Positions 6,435-14,757 of a DNA stretch of 32,788 nt are shown here, piece after piece. The position numbers and the translations under genes were made by a program. Source of the stretch: a virus; IMG/VR virus record IMGVR_UViG_3300035678_000005, positions 1 through 32,788 of that record. One strand, given 5' to 3'. Each line of letters begins with the position of its first letter. Position 1 is the stretch's first letter. The notes beneath the pieces are model-generated. The model ran no database searches and was not told the DNA's origin. It was given only the letters and a program-made list of their open reading frames with translations.

Positions 6435-6465
6435 TAACCTGGCGCCAGGTTGTCAGGAAACTCCG
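6435..6465 (-). repeat. Right 31-bp inverted repeat of the AT-rich island
   Basis: Exact reverse complement of 6196-6226, ending 13 bp before the stop codon of the primase-helicase gene. The two copies face each other across 208 bp and could form a large hairpin or cruciform. Confidence 0.95.
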
Positions 6466-6478
6466 TATGCACAGAGAG

Positions 6479-8746
6479 TTACATCGGGTACAGCATCACC
6501 GCCGGACGCCTACTGGTCTTGACCTTGCCAATCCGGATCTCTCCGCGCTTCACGAGCAGGTCCAGCACCCCGCTGTAGGCCGACCGATCACCTGTCGTCA
6601 GGAGCGCGACCATGTCAGAGTTCCGGACACCCTCCAGCCCGGCGTCGCGCACCGCCGACAGGATCCGCTCCCGGACCCGGTCACGCCGTACGGACTCCGC
6701 ATCCATGGTGTCCCGCTTCACGATCTCCGCGTGCCCGGCGGCCTCCGCAGCTCTGGTGTTGCTCTTGACCGCCTCCAGCATCAGCGCACGCTGGCACTCC
6801 GCCTGGACCTGCTGCGACTGGTGCACGAGCACCCCGGCCATCTGCCACCAGTTGTGCGAGATGTACGTCTCCCCGTGCAGGAACGCCAGCGCAGCGCCGA
6901 CCTTCAGCCGGGTCAGGTTCAGGTGCCCGGTCAGCGGGTCATCGATCTGCCCCGTCTGGACCAGGTACCGGTTCTCCCGGATCTCCTCTTTCACGTCGTC
7001 TGGGTAGTCCACGTACTTCGGCAGTGGCAGCGGCAGGGACCATTGGACGGCGCCCGGCCACTCCGGCAGCTCCCGGGGGATGTCAGAGTCCGTGGCGTTG
7101 ACCCACAGGAACCGTTGAGGGGTGCCCGCGTTCACCTCCCGGTCGTTCAGCAGCACGTCGGACAGCGCGGGCTGTACGCCGCCCATGACCACCCCTCGGT
7201 AGGCGCCCTCCGGAACGTCCCGCGTCCGCTCGGTGGTGGCGTTCTCCTGGCCCAGAGACTCTCCGGTGAGGAACTTCCGCAGTTCCGCCATGACGTGCGA
7301 CCCCGAGCGGTTGTTCAGACCGTCGAGCGTGGCGATCTCGTCAATGACCACGATCCTGCGCGGGTCGTCCACCAGTTCGGGGACCTTGGTTTTCTTGTCC
7401 CGTGTCAGGTACGTCTCAGCGAGCCCTTCGGCGGACCCGATGTTCTTCTCGATCAGACTGGAGTCGAGCGCCTCGAACCCTTCCCACAGCACCTCGCGGG
7501 ACAGCTTCCGGACCGACGACTTGCCGCCTCCGGACCGCGATACCGCCAGCGCGCCGAGATTCAGGGCCATCTCGCTGCCGACCGTCGGCGGCAGCTTCAC
7601 GCTCGCGGGGATCTCCGCCAGCACCCGGACCAGGACGTGCACGAGCAGGCAGGGCGCGCTGGCTGTCCGGGCATAGGCGGCCTGCCGGATCCGCTGGAGG
7701 ATCGGTGTCCGGTCGAACAGGTCGTAGGACGACAGCGCGCGGGTGTCGTCGGACCAGTCGTCGTTGAACTCCGGCACGTCCCACGGCGGGCGCAGCACCG
7801 CATCAGCCAGGACGGCTTTCCGCAGCGTCGGTGACCACTTCCCCTGGCACTTCGGATCCGAGGACATCGGTTCTGGCAGCAGGTCGGCGTACAGCGCGCG
7901 GGCGGCCTTCCGGTCGAGCCCTGTCCACGGCGTAATGGCGATCCGGACCAGGTCCCATGCCAGGTCGCGGGTGTACGCCTCCCACCCGCCGCGCCCGTCG
8001 TGGTGCCCGTCCGGCCAGTTCGCCACGTCGGTGAGTGTCCGCTGCCACCAGGCGGTCCGGGATGCCACCCAGGACGCGGCAGCGTCCGTCTGTGCCGGAC
8101 TCAGCCGCTCGAACTCCGGCCCGTCGTACGTGATCGTCTGATCGTCGTCGTCGGCCCTGCGGATGAGCAGGGACCGTAGCGCGCTGCCGGACAGGTCTTC
8201 GACACCGAGGACGTACAGGTCATCGATCGCACCGAAGTCGGGTTCGGTCTCCCAGACGTAGGCGCGGGCCACTCCGTCACGTGCCAGCTTGACGGTCGGC
8301 GCGATGAACACGAACATCCTCCCCGCGCCGCTCGGGAGTCCGGAGGCCACGTCCACCCCTGGCAGCTGCACCTTCCGCACCCGCAGCGGTGCTACGAGAT
8401 CGTGTGTCCCGCCGTTGGGCGTCCGGGCAGTGCCGTACGAAATCGGCATCGGCACATCACCGGCTGATCCGCCGTTCTGCGGGTCCACGTCGATCACATC
8501 TAGGGTGTGACCGGCCACCATCCCGAGGGCGTCACCTGGTTTCCAGTCGTCAAGGACCGACGGGTCCGGCGGGGTGTGCTGCCAGCGGTTCGGCAGCACG
8601 TACCCGTAGACGGCGTCGGGTTTGTCCGACGGCTTGGCGACGAACACCGGTATGCCACGCTGGATCAGTCCCCGTGCGATCTCCAGGGCGTGCGCCTGCT
8701 CGGGGGTGATGTCGGTCTGGGTGACAGTTGCCCCGTGGTCTGTCAT
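6479..8746 (-). CDS. Primase-polymerase / helicase fusion, 755 aa
   Basis: The likely role is to prime and unwind phage DNA. The N-terminal third looks like a bifunctional primase-polymerase (AEP-type) domain: AGHTLDVIDVDPQNGG with metal-binding Asp at 86 and 88, GGTHDLV with His115, and GVDVASG. The C-terminal half is a P-loop ATPase with Walker A RSGGGKSS (404-411) and Walker B RRIVVIDE (463-470), as in phage DUF3987/VapE-type helicases. The last 70 residues look like a winged helix (RNSDMVALLTTGDRSAYSGV). The frame is open from 8866, but ATG 8746 follows AGAAAGGA and is preferred. The C-terminal domain family is less certain than the fusion architecture. Confidence 0.85.
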   Translation of the reverse strand: MTDHGATVTQTDITPEQAHALEIARGLIQRGIPVFVAKPSDKPDAVYGYVLPNRWQHTPPDPSVLDDWKPGDALGMVAGHTLDVIDVDPQNGGSAGDVPMPISYGTARTPNGGTHDLVAPLRVRKVQLPGVDVASGLPSGAGRMFVFIAPTVKLARDGVARAYVWETEPDFGAIDDLYVLGVEDLSGSALRSLLIRRADDDDQTITYDGPEFERLSPAQTDAAASWVASRTAWWQRTLTDVANWPDGHHDGRGGWEAYTRDLAWDLVRIAITPWTGLDRKAARALYADLLPEPMSSDPKCQGKWSPTLRKAVLADAVLRPPWDVPEFNDDWSDDTRALSSYDLFDRTPILQRIRQAAYARTASAPCLLVHVLVRVLAEIPASVKLPPTVGSEMALNLGALAVSRSGGGKSSVRKLSREVLWEGFEALDSSLIEKNIGSAEGLAETYLTRDKKTKVPELVDDPRRIVVIDEIATLDGLNNRSGSHVMAELRKFLTGESLGQENATTERTRDVPEGAYRGVVMGGVQPALSDVLLNDREVNAGTPQRFLWVNATDSDIPRELPEWPGAVQWSLPLPLPKYVDYPDDVKEEIRENRYLVQTGQIDDPLTGHLNLTRLKVGAALAFLHGETYISHNWWQMAGVLVHQSQQVQAECQRALMLEAVKSNTRAAEAAGHAEIVKRDTMDAESVRRDRVRERILSAVRDAGLEGVRNSDMVALLTTGDRSAYSGVLDLLVKRGEIRIGKVKTSRRPAVMLYPM

Positions 8747-8781
8747 TATTGGGACGTTCCTTTCTCGCAGAGGGGTTCGGG

Positions 8782-8809
8782 CGGCGCCGATGCTTCGGAA
8801 TCGGCGCCG
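8782..8809 (-). promoter_or_regulatory. Leader stem-loop upstream of the primase gene
   Basis: CGGCGCCGAT (8782-8791) and ATCGGCGCCG (8800-8809) form a perfect 10-bp stem with an 8-nt loop, 36 nt upstream of the primase start codon. No U-run follows on the minus strand, so a translational or attenuation role, or a protein-binding palindrome, is as likely as termination. Confidence 0.5.
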
Positions 8810-8876
8810 TCTCTCGTTCCCCAGGTCGGTCCGACGATGGTAGACCTGTGAACGGGCTGAGGGCATCGGGCAACGA

Positions 8877-9098
8877 TCACGACCGGTTCGATTCCATCCA
8901 CCGGTTGGCGGCCTCCAGGTCTACCGTCTCGGACAGCGCCTGGAGGGCTTCCGACAGGGTCACCGTGCGGCCCGCGACTCCGGTCAGCCGGGCGGTGACG
9001 AGCTTCAGCGCGGCGCGGGACTCGGGACGGATGTTGATCGTGACGAACCCGCTCGTAGCGGGGGTGCGCATCTGCGTGCGCTTGCGTGTGGTGGTCAT
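8877..9098 (-). CDS. Ribbon-helix-helix-like DNA-binding protein, 73 aa
   Basis: After a basic N-terminus (TTTRKRTQMRTP) comes a strand (GFVTINIRPESRAALKLVTA) and two helices (TLSEALQALSETVDLEAANR), the layout of ribbon-helix-helix repressors of the CopG/Arc type; length also fits. It is transcribed away from the replication operon starting at 9189, so it could regulate that divergent region or the primase gene downstream. No Shine-Dalgarno sequence is seen, but a TAGCAT box ends 6 nt before the ATG, which suggests a leaderless message. Confidence 0.65.
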   Translation of the reverse strand: MTTTRKRTQMRTPATSGFVTINIRPESRAALKLVTARLTGVAGRTVTLSEALQALSETVDLEAANRWMESNRS

Positions 9099-9104
9099 AG
9101 CCGG

Positions 9105-9110
9105 ATGCTA
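9105..9110 (-). promoter_or_regulatory. Putative leaderless promoter of the RHH-like gene
   Basis: TAGCAT on the minus strand is followed by 6 nt (CCGGCT) and ATG, the spacing expected when transcription begins at the start codon. The -35 region has no good match. Confidence 0.4.
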
Positions 9111-9188
9111 CACCATCGTCGGGGATGTGGTACGGTTACCCCGTGACCGCGACAGACCAGAGCGCGGCAGACCGGAAGGACCCCGCAG

Positions 9189-9335
9189 ATGAGACGAACC
9201 GCCCAGTGCCCCGAGTGCTACCGGCGGCAGCCGGTCAAGCGTGACGGCGGCCTGTTCCTGCACACGCGCGGCCACGGGCCGAACCCGTCGGACCTGCCCG
9301 TGTGCCCCGGCAGTGGCCGCGAGGTGACCCGGTGA
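9189..9335 (+). CDS. Small zinc-knuckle protein, 48 aa
   Basis: Function not recognised. The short product has CPEC near the N-terminus, two His in HTRGHG, and a later Cys in LPVCPG, enough for one zinc site. ATG 9189 follows GGAAGGACCCCGCAG. The stop overlaps the GTG start of the UvrD-like helicase (GGTGAG), and the spacing makes it the first gene of the replication operon. It is short, but the ribosome binding site and coupling make it credible. Confidence 0.6.
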   Translation: MRRTAQCPECYRRQPVKRDGGLFLHTRGHGPNPSDLPVCPGSGREVTR

Positions 9336-10777
9336 GCCGGTTCGAGCCGACGGACGAACAGCAGGCAATTATCGATGCCTTCAGCAACGATCAGGAGATC
9401 CGGGTGCAGGCTGCCGCCGGAAGCGGCAAGACATCCACACTGCTGATGCTGGCACAGTCGAAGATCGAGGACGATTGCCTGTACGTGGCGTACAACCGGG
9501 CGATCAAGGAAGAGATGCAGCAGAAGGCGTCTCTCAACCTGACGCCGGTCACCTCCCACTCCCTGGCGTTCCGGGAGGTAGGCGTGCGATACAAGCATCG
9601 GCTGAACGGTGCCCGGCTGAACAGCACCCAGACCGCGTCCCTGCTCGGAGTGCGACCGTTCCGGGTCAGCGAGGAACGACCGCTGTTGAACCCGTTCGTG
9701 ATTACCGGACTGGTCAACGAGACGACCCGGCAGTTCACGTACTCCAGCTCGACCCGGATCTCAGCGGTGCACGTGCCGAAGGTGACCGGGTACACCGAGG
9801 AAGACAACCGCGTCCTCGCGGAGCACATCGTGCCGCTGGCACTGCGGGCGTGGAAAGACCTTCAGTCGATCGACGGGAAGCTGTATTACTCCCACGACAC
9901 TTATCTGAAGTCCTGGAGTATGACCGATCCGAAGCTGTCCGGTGATGTACTGATGTTGGACGAGGCGCAGGACGCCAACCCGTGCCTGACGGGTGTGATC
10001 CGAAACCAGACGCACATGCAGCGGATCATGGTGGGGGACAGCAGTCAGCAGCTCTACTCTTTCCGGGGCGCGCAGGACGCGCTCAAGGTGCTGCCAGGGA
10101 TCGAGCTGCCGCTGAGTCAGTCGTTCCGGTTCGGGCAACCGATCGCGGAGGAAGCGAACCTGTGGCTGGACGAGCTGCACGCGCCGCTGCGGGTCCGGGG
10201 GTTCGATCAGGTGCACTCGGAGGTGACCCGTGATCTGCCGGGCGCGAAGGCCGTCCTGTGCCGTACGAACATGGGGTGCATGGGTGAGGGCATGACGTAC
10301 CTGAACGCCGGTCAGCGGGTCGCGATGGTCGGCGGTACGGATCAGGTGGACAAGCTCGCAAAAGCGTGCCTGGACCTTCAGGAGAACGGCAAGACGACCC
10401 ACCCCGAGCTGATCGCGTTCGACAGCTGGGATGCCGTCGTGGAGTACTCCGAGGAAGCGCAGGGGTCGGACCTGAAGCCGATGGTCGGGCTGATCCAGCG
10501 CTACGGCGCGAAAGGCGTGCTGTACGCGACGCGCCGCTTCGTGGACGAGTCGAGCGCCGACGTGATCGTCAGCACGGCACACAAGGCGAAAGGCCGGGAG
10601 TGGACCGGAGTCCGGATCGGGGAGGATTTCCATCAGGAGCCGGACGACAACGGCGAGATCGTGATCAGCCGGGCGGACGCCATGCTTGCCTACGTCAGTG
10701 TCACCCGTGCCCGTGAGGAACTGGGCGTGGGTGGCCTGGACTGGATCCGCTACGGAGACGTGAAGGTGACGGAATGA
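9332..10777 (+). CDS. UvrD/PcrA-like superfamily 1 DNA helicase, 481 aa
   Basis: An ATP-driven DNA helicase for replication or recombination. Motifs in order: Q-motif region FEPTDEQQAI (4-13), Walker A AAAGSGKT (27-34), Ia region YVAYNRAIKEEM, Walker B LMLDEAQD (207-214), motif III VGDSSQQLYSFRGA (234-247), motif IV LSQSFRFG (261-268), motif V STAHKAKGREW (414-424) and motif VI YVSVTRARE (454-462). All core motifs are present, so it should be active. The GTG at 9332 overlaps the preceding stop by 4 bp and is preferred over the in-frame ATG at 9302. The nuclease domain of RecB/AddA-type enzymes is absent. Confidence 0.92.
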   Translation: MSRFEPTDEQQAIIDAFSNDQEIRVQAAAGSGKTSTLLMLAQSKIEDDCLYVAYNRAIKEEMQQKASLNLTPVTSHSLAFREVGVRYKHRLNGARLNSTQTASLLGVRPFRVSEERPLLNPFVITGLVNETTRQFTYSSSTRISAVHVPKVTGYTEEDNRVLAEHIVPLALRAWKDLQSIDGKLYYSHDTYLKSWSMTDPKLSGDVLMLDEAQDANPCLTGVIRNQTHMQRIMVGDSSQQLYSFRGAQDALKVLPGIELPLSQSFRFGQPIAEEANLWLDELHAPLRVRGFDQVHSEVTRDLPGAKAVLCRTNMGCMGEGMTYLNAGQRVAMVGGTDQVDKLAKACLDLQENGKTTHPELIAFDSWDAVVEYSEEAQGSDLKPMVGLIQRYGAKGVLYATRRFVDESSADVIVSTAHKAKGREWTGVRIGEDFHQEPDDNGEIVISRADAMLAYVSVTRAREELGVGGLDWIRYGDVKVTE

Positions 10778-11274
10778 CAGGCAGCTTGTGCAACTGCGGC
10801 GGACCGGACCCGGAAGGGGCACATGAGCCGATGTGCCCGGAGAACTCGCTGACGCAATCCCTCACAGGGCGCAAATTCTTCGGCTACCGCTGTGTCTACT
10901 GCCAGGTCGGTAGCCCGTTCCTGGAGACGCTCGAAGCTGCCCGTGTGGCGTACACCGATCACCTGACCCGGCACGGAGCAGACGGGTTCACCGAGGAGCA
11001 GCGCCGGAAGTGGTGCCGGTGCGGAGGCGCACCGGCGGACAGACAGTGGTGCCCGCTGCACGGGCGGTTCGAGGTGGAGTGGCAGAACTTCATAGACGGC
11101 AGCCCCATCGGCGTGGAGTACAAGACCGACGAGTACGCGTCCCAGAGCGGCAACCGGCGTGTAATCGCTCTTCAGAACGCGGTGTGGGAGAACATCAGCA
11201 TCCGCAATGACGACGACACCCTGCCCGAGCTGAGGTACCGCCTCCTGACGGGCTGGACGGCTCCCCGTGCGTGA
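10774..11274 (+). CDS. Cys-rich hypothetical protein, 166 aa
   Basis: Function not recognised. It has three Cys clusters: CNCGG with CPENS at the N-terminus (about 6-21), YRCVYCQVG (about 39-45), and CRCGGAPADRQWCPLHGRF (about 81-98), suggesting two or three zinc sites. The C-terminal third lacks Cys. It starts within the stop of the helicase gene (ATGA) and ends overlapping the next start, so it is cotranslated with helicase and nuclease and may be a helper in DNA processing. Confidence 0.7.
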   Translation: MTGSLCNCGGPDPEGAHEPMCPENSLTQSLTGRKFFGYRCVYCQVGSPFLETLEAARVAYTDHLTRHGADGFTEEQRRKWCRCGGAPADRQWCPLHGRFEVEWQNFIDGSPIGVEYKTDEYASQSGNRRVIALQNAVWENISIRNDDDTLPELRYRLLTGWTAPRA

Positions 11275-11536
11275 GTCAGCGGTCGAGCGTCATCTCGTCC
11301 AGCGGGTGAAGGCGCTCGGGGGCATGTGCGTGAAGCTCGCACCGACGATGACCGGACTGCCGGACCGCCTCGTGATGCTGCCGGGCGGGGGCATCTGGTT
11401 CGTGGAGCTGAAACAGCCGAAAGGAAAGGTCGCTCCGATCCAGGTCGAGATGCATCGCCGGTTGGACGTGCTCGGGCATCCGGTCGCCACGCTGTGGAAC
11501 CGTGACCAGATCGACCTGTGGCTGGAGTTCCGGTGA
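11267..11536 (+). CDS. VRR-NUC domain nuclease, 89 aa
   Basis: A stand-alone VRR-NUC domain of normal phage length. The PD-(D/E)xK core is visible: GLPDRLVMLPGG with D33, FVELKQPKG with E47 and K49, and IQVEMHRRL with Q58. Such proteins act as structure-specific nucleases in DNA repair or replication and in many phages are encoded next to an SNF2-like helicase, as here. The GTG start at 11267 overlaps the preceding gene by 8 bp; the stop overlaps the next GTG. Confidence 0.9.
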   Translation: MRESAVERHLVQRVKALGGMCVKLAPTMTGLPDRLVMLPGGGIWFVELKQPKGKVAPIQVEMHRRLDVLGHPVATLWNRDQIDLWLEFR

Positions 11537-12855
11537 CCCATCTCTACACGCTGCACGACCATCAGGTGAAGGCAGTCGAGCACCTGCACAAGAACCCGCG
11601 TGCTGGTCTCTTTTTACCGGTCGGAGCAGGGAAGACCTTATCGGTGCTGGCGGCAACGACCCCGGAGCACCTGCCGATGCTGGTCGTCGCACCGAAGCAG
11701 GTCGCGGAGCATGTCTGGCCCGCCGAGACGGCACGCTGGCGGCCAGACCTGACCATCGCACTGGCCGCCGGGACGCCCGCCAAACGTGCCGCCGCGTTCG
11801 CCCGTGAGGCCGATATCACCGTGGTCAGCCGGGACAACCTGGCGGACGCGCTGAAGTACCCGAAGCGGTTCGCGACGATCGTCCTGGACGAGTCACAGAG
11901 TTTCAAGTCCCGGTCGTCGGCGCGCTGGAAGGCGGCCCGGAAGCTGACCAAGGACGCTGCGCACGTGTGGGTGCTGACCGGCACTCCGGCGGGTAACGGA
12001 CTGCTCGACCTGTGGGCGCAGGTGTACCTGATCGACAACGGGGAGCGGCTGTACCCGCAGATCACCCGGTTCCGGCAGCGGTATTTCTATCCGGAGAAGG
12101 TGCTGCCGAATGGCGTCGTCGCGAAGTGGGGGATCAAGCCGGGCGCGGAGGAAGCTATCTACAAGGTGCTCGGAGACGTGTGCTTGCATATCCCGCTGGA
12201 TGGTCTGGACCTGCCGGAGATCACGTACAACACCGTCCCGGTCGGTCTTCCGCCGCCGGTGCAGCGGATGTACGACACGCTGAAGAAAGACGGCGTGGTG
12301 AGCCTGGAGCTGCTGGGCGGGGACGTGTACGCGGCGCCGACGGCGGCGACCCTGTCCAACCGGCTGACGCAGGTGACCGCCGGGATTTTCTACAGCGAGA
12401 ACGGCGACGGCAGCTACGAAGGGCTGCACGTGGAGAAGCTGCGGGCGCTGTCGGAGATCGTGGAGACGACCGAGGGCGGGGTGTTGGTGTTCTACCGGTA
12501 CCGGGCTGAGATGGAGCGCATTCTCCAATTGTTGCCTCAGGCACGGAAGGTCACGGACAAGGGTGCCATTGACGCCTGGAACGCACGAGAGCTTCCGGTG
12601 ATGGTGGCCCACCCTGCCAGCGCGGGACACGGGCTGAACCTTCAATTCGGGGGTTCCGTTATAGCGTGGTGTAGCCTCCCGTGGTCGCTGGAAGAGTGGA
12701 TCCAGGCGAACGGTCGGCTGCACCGGCAGGGGCAGGAGAACCGGGTGATGGTGCACATGCTGACCGTCCCGGATTCGATCGACGGGAACATCTTCGACGT
12801 GCTGCAAGGGAAGCGGACCGTCCAGCAGGCACTGCTGGACGCACTCACTAGGTAA
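11533..12855 (+). CDS. SNF2-like superfamily 2 helicase, 440 aa
   Basis: An ATP-dependent DNA translocase/helicase. Motifs: HDHQVKAVEHL (8-18), Walker A PVGAGKT (29-35), Ia LVVAPKQV (50-57), DESQ box IVLDESQSFKSR (116-127), motif III LTGTPAGN (148-155), and motif VI QANGRLHRQGQ (391-401), the last typical of the Swi2/Snf2 group. At 440 aa it is the compact phage form without accessory domains. GTG 11533 overlaps the nuclease stop and is preferred over the in-frame GTG at 11518. Partner of the VRR-NUC protein by context. Confidence 0.92.
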   Translation: MTHLYTLHDHQVKAVEHLHKNPRAGLFLPVGAGKTLSVLAATTPEHLPMLVVAPKQVAEHVWPAETARWRPDLTIALAAGTPAKRAAAFAREADITVVSRDNLADALKYPKRFATIVLDESQSFKSRSSARWKAARKLTKDAAHVWVLTGTPAGNGLLDLWAQVYLIDNGERLYPQITRFRQRYFYPEKVLPNGVVAKWGIKPGAEEAIYKVLGDVCLHIPLDGLDLPEITYNTVPVGLPPPVQRMYDTLKKDGVVSLELLGGDVYAAPTAATLSNRLTQVTAGIFYSENGDGSYEGLHVEKLRALSEIVETTEGGVLVFYRYRAEMERILQLLPQARKVTDKGAIDAWNARELPVMVAHPASAGHGLNLQFGGSVIAWCSLPWSLEEWIQANGRLHRQGQENRVMVHMLTVPDSIDGNIFDVLQGKRTVQQALLDALTR

Positions 12856-12900
12856 CTGTGCTACTCTCCCACTAAGCTACATTCTCGAAACTCTCGAAAC

Positions 12901-12915
12901 TCACTCAACTCACGA
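12901..12915 (+). repeat. Shared leader repeat, copy 1
   Basis: TCACTCAACTCACGA lies just upstream of the ribosome binding site of the gene at 12930 and recurs exactly at 14814-14828. It is preceded by two tandem TCTCGAAAC units (12883-12900). The leader is poor in G and should be unstructured. Confidence 0.7.
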
Positions 12916-12929
12916 AAGGCACGACACTC

Positions 12930-13526
12930 ATGCAGATCACGTTCGACACGGAGAACATCTCCGAGCAGGACCGGGCCGTCCTCGCGTTCATCGCGTCCGG
13001 CGAGACCGACCCCTACGCCGCGTCCCTGAGCACCCGTCCGGCTGTCTCCACCAGCCAGAAGGACGAGCCGGTTCAGGCGCAGACGGAGAAGCCGAAGCGC
13101 TCCCGCCGCACCAACGCCGAGATCGCGTTCGACACCGCGAAAGAGGCGTACGAAGCTGCCGACAGCGCCGAGAACTGGAACGCGCTCACGAGCGCGGCCA
13201 ACGAGCTGAAGTCGAAGGACCCGGACAACGACCGGCTCTCCGGTCAGTCGTTCCAGACGGCGGACGAGACCACCGCGACCACCGAGGACAGCGCTCCGGA
13301 AGAGACCCCCGACGACGCGGCCCCGGAATCTGCCGACGAGCCTGCGATCACTCCGGCGTCGGTGAAGCAGCTCGCGTCACAGCTCATCACCACCGACCGG
13401 GACGCGGCGATCGCGATTCTGCACTCTCTCGGGGCAAACAAGTTCTCGGAGCTGTCCGACGATCAGCTTCCGGAGTTCCACGCCATGGCCACCAAGGCTC
13501 TGAAGGCCGCTGCGGACCCGGAATGA
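12930..13526 (+). CDS. Acidic hypothetical protein, 198 aa
   Basis: Function not recognised. The product has a basic patch KPKRSRRTNAEI (about 50-61), a helical segment, then a long acidic, Thr/Ala/Glu-rich disordered stretch (about 108-142) and a helical C-terminal domain (TPASVKQLASQLITTDRDAA). It could be a flexible scaffold or accessory factor for the adjacent DNA-processing proteins. The ATG at 12930 is preceded by AAAGG and a leader it shares with the ssDNA-binding protein gene. The stop overlaps the next ATG (ATGATC), so it is coupled to the nuclease. Confidence 0.75.
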   Translation: MQITFDTENISEQDRAVLAFIASGETDPYAASLSTRPAVSTSQKDEPVQAQTEKPKRSRRTNAEIAFDTAKEAYEAADSAENWNALTSAANELKSKDPDNDRLSGQSFQTADETTATTEDSAPEETPDDAAPESADEPAITPASVKQLASQLITTDRDAAIAILHSLGANKFSELSDDQLPEFHAMATKALKAAADPE

Positions 13527-14755
13527 TCGAGTCCCGCAGTCATGCGCGGCTGGGTCCCTCAGCCGCGCACCGGTGGCTAGCCTGCCCGGCGTCGGTGCTG
13601 CTGTGCGAATCGCTGGAGATCACCGGCGCCGACACCGGCAGCGTCTACGCGGCGGAAGGTACGGCGGCGCACAGCATCGCCGAGATCGTCGCCAGTGAAG
13701 CGTTCGGGATGATGTCCGGTGCCATGGTCACCGCAGCCCTGGCTGCCTGGCGAGGCAGCTACAGCGACGCTCCGTGGATCCCCGAGGGTGAGACGATCTC
13801 CGACGTTCAGGACGAGATGGTCGAGCACGCACGGATGTATGTCGGCGTGCTGCGGAAGTACGTGACCGCCTCCAGCGTGATCCGGCTCGAACAGCGGGTG
13901 TCACCCGGAGTCGAGCACGTGTGGGGGACGGCGGACGCGACGATCTCGGACACCGACGTACTGACCGTGGTCGATTACAAGTACGGCAAGGGCGTCCGGG
14001 TGGATGCCATGAGCAACGAACAGCTCATGTTCTACGCGCTCGGAGCGTGGGAGGCCGATCTGATGGGGACGGCGTCTCTCGTCCGGATCGTCGTGGTTCA
14101 GCCCCGGCTCGACCATGTCTCGGTATGGGAGATCGAGACACACGAGCTGCTGAACTGGCGTGACGAGGTCGCCCGGCCTGGCGCGGCCCGCGTGCTGGAG
14201 CCGGATGCGCCGTTCGGCCCGAGCGAGGAAGCCTGCCGGTTCTGTCCGGCGCGCGGCCAGTGCAAGGCGCAGATGGAGTGGTCCGTGCGCCGCGACTTCG
14301 GCAGCGACGATGAGTCACTCGGACTCATGGATGGGGACGATTTCGCGGAGGCGATGCGGTTGGCGCCGGTCATCCGGGCGTGGCTCACCGCCGTGGAGGA
14401 GAAGGCGCTTACGCGGGTGTATGCCGACCATGAGGAGATCCCCGGCTGGAAGGTCGTGCAGTCGGGCGGTACCCGGAAGATCACCGATACCGACGACGCT
14501 ATCGGGAAGCTGGAGGCCGCCGGGCTGGACCGCCGTCAGTTCCTGCGCCCGGTCGTACCGCAGCTCCAGACGCTTGCCGTCCTGGACAAGCTGTGCGGGC
14601 GCGGGAAGACCGGGCGGGACCGTCTCCAGCACCTGCTGGGTGACACGCTCGGGGTGACCGAGGGGCGCCCGTCACTGGTCCCTGCCGACGACCCACGACC
14701 GCCGGTGTCGAACGTTGACAGCGCGGTCCTCGATTTTGCCGACCCGGACGACTGA
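13523..14755 (+). CDS. DUF2800-type PD-(D/E)xK nuclease, 410 aa
   Basis: A RecB/Cas4-like exonuclease found in phage replication modules. The active site shows GTADATI with D138 and VVDYKYGKG with D151 and K153; an N-terminal motif SAAHRWLACPAS precedes it. Cys21 plus C238, C241 and C247 (EEACRFCPARGQC) make a four-Cys set as in the Fe-S clusters of Cas4 and AddB. The C-terminus (GWKVVQSGGTRKI onward) is typical of the family. Paired with the DUF2815-type protein downstream, it probably processes DNA ends for recombination or replication. Confidence 0.88.
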   Translation: MIESRSHARLGPSAAHRWLACPASVLLCESLEITGADTGSVYAAEGTAAHSIAEIVASEAFGMMSGAMVTAALAAWRGSYSDAPWIPEGETISDVQDEMVEHARMYVGVLRKYVTASSVIRLEQRVSPGVEHVWGTADATISDTDVLTVVDYKYGKGVRVDAMSNEQLMFYALGAWEADLMGTASLVRIVVVQPRLDHVSVWEIETHELLNWRDEVARPGAARVLEPDAPFGPSEEACRFCPARGQCKAQMEWSVRRDFGSDDESLGLMDGDDFAEAMRLAPVIRAWLTAVEEKALTRVYADHEEIPGWKVVQSGGTRKITDTDDAIGKLEAAGLDRRQFLRPVVPQLQTLAVLDKLCGRGKTGRDRLQHLLGDTLGVTEGRPSLVPADDPRPPVSNVDSAVLDFADPDD

Positions 14756-14757
14756 AG

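Noticed and set aside
6196-6465. Reading the island as a small transposon or MITE
   Set aside because: The 31-bp inverted ends suit a mobile element, but there is no transposase, no target duplication flanks the ends (GTCAC left, TATGC right), and the ends contain their own 16-bp palindromes, which suits protein-binding sites better. Not excluded without comparison to relatives.
6467-7834. 455-codon plus-strand frame opposite the primase-helicase gene
   Set aside because: Antisense shadow of a gene with Walker A and B motifs; composition dominated by Arg, Gln, Pro and Val, as expected from reversed GC-rich codons.
9761-10822. 353-codon minus-strand frame opposite the UvrD-like helicase
   Set aside because: Fully covered by a helicase gene with all superfamily 1 motifs; no start signal on the minus strand.
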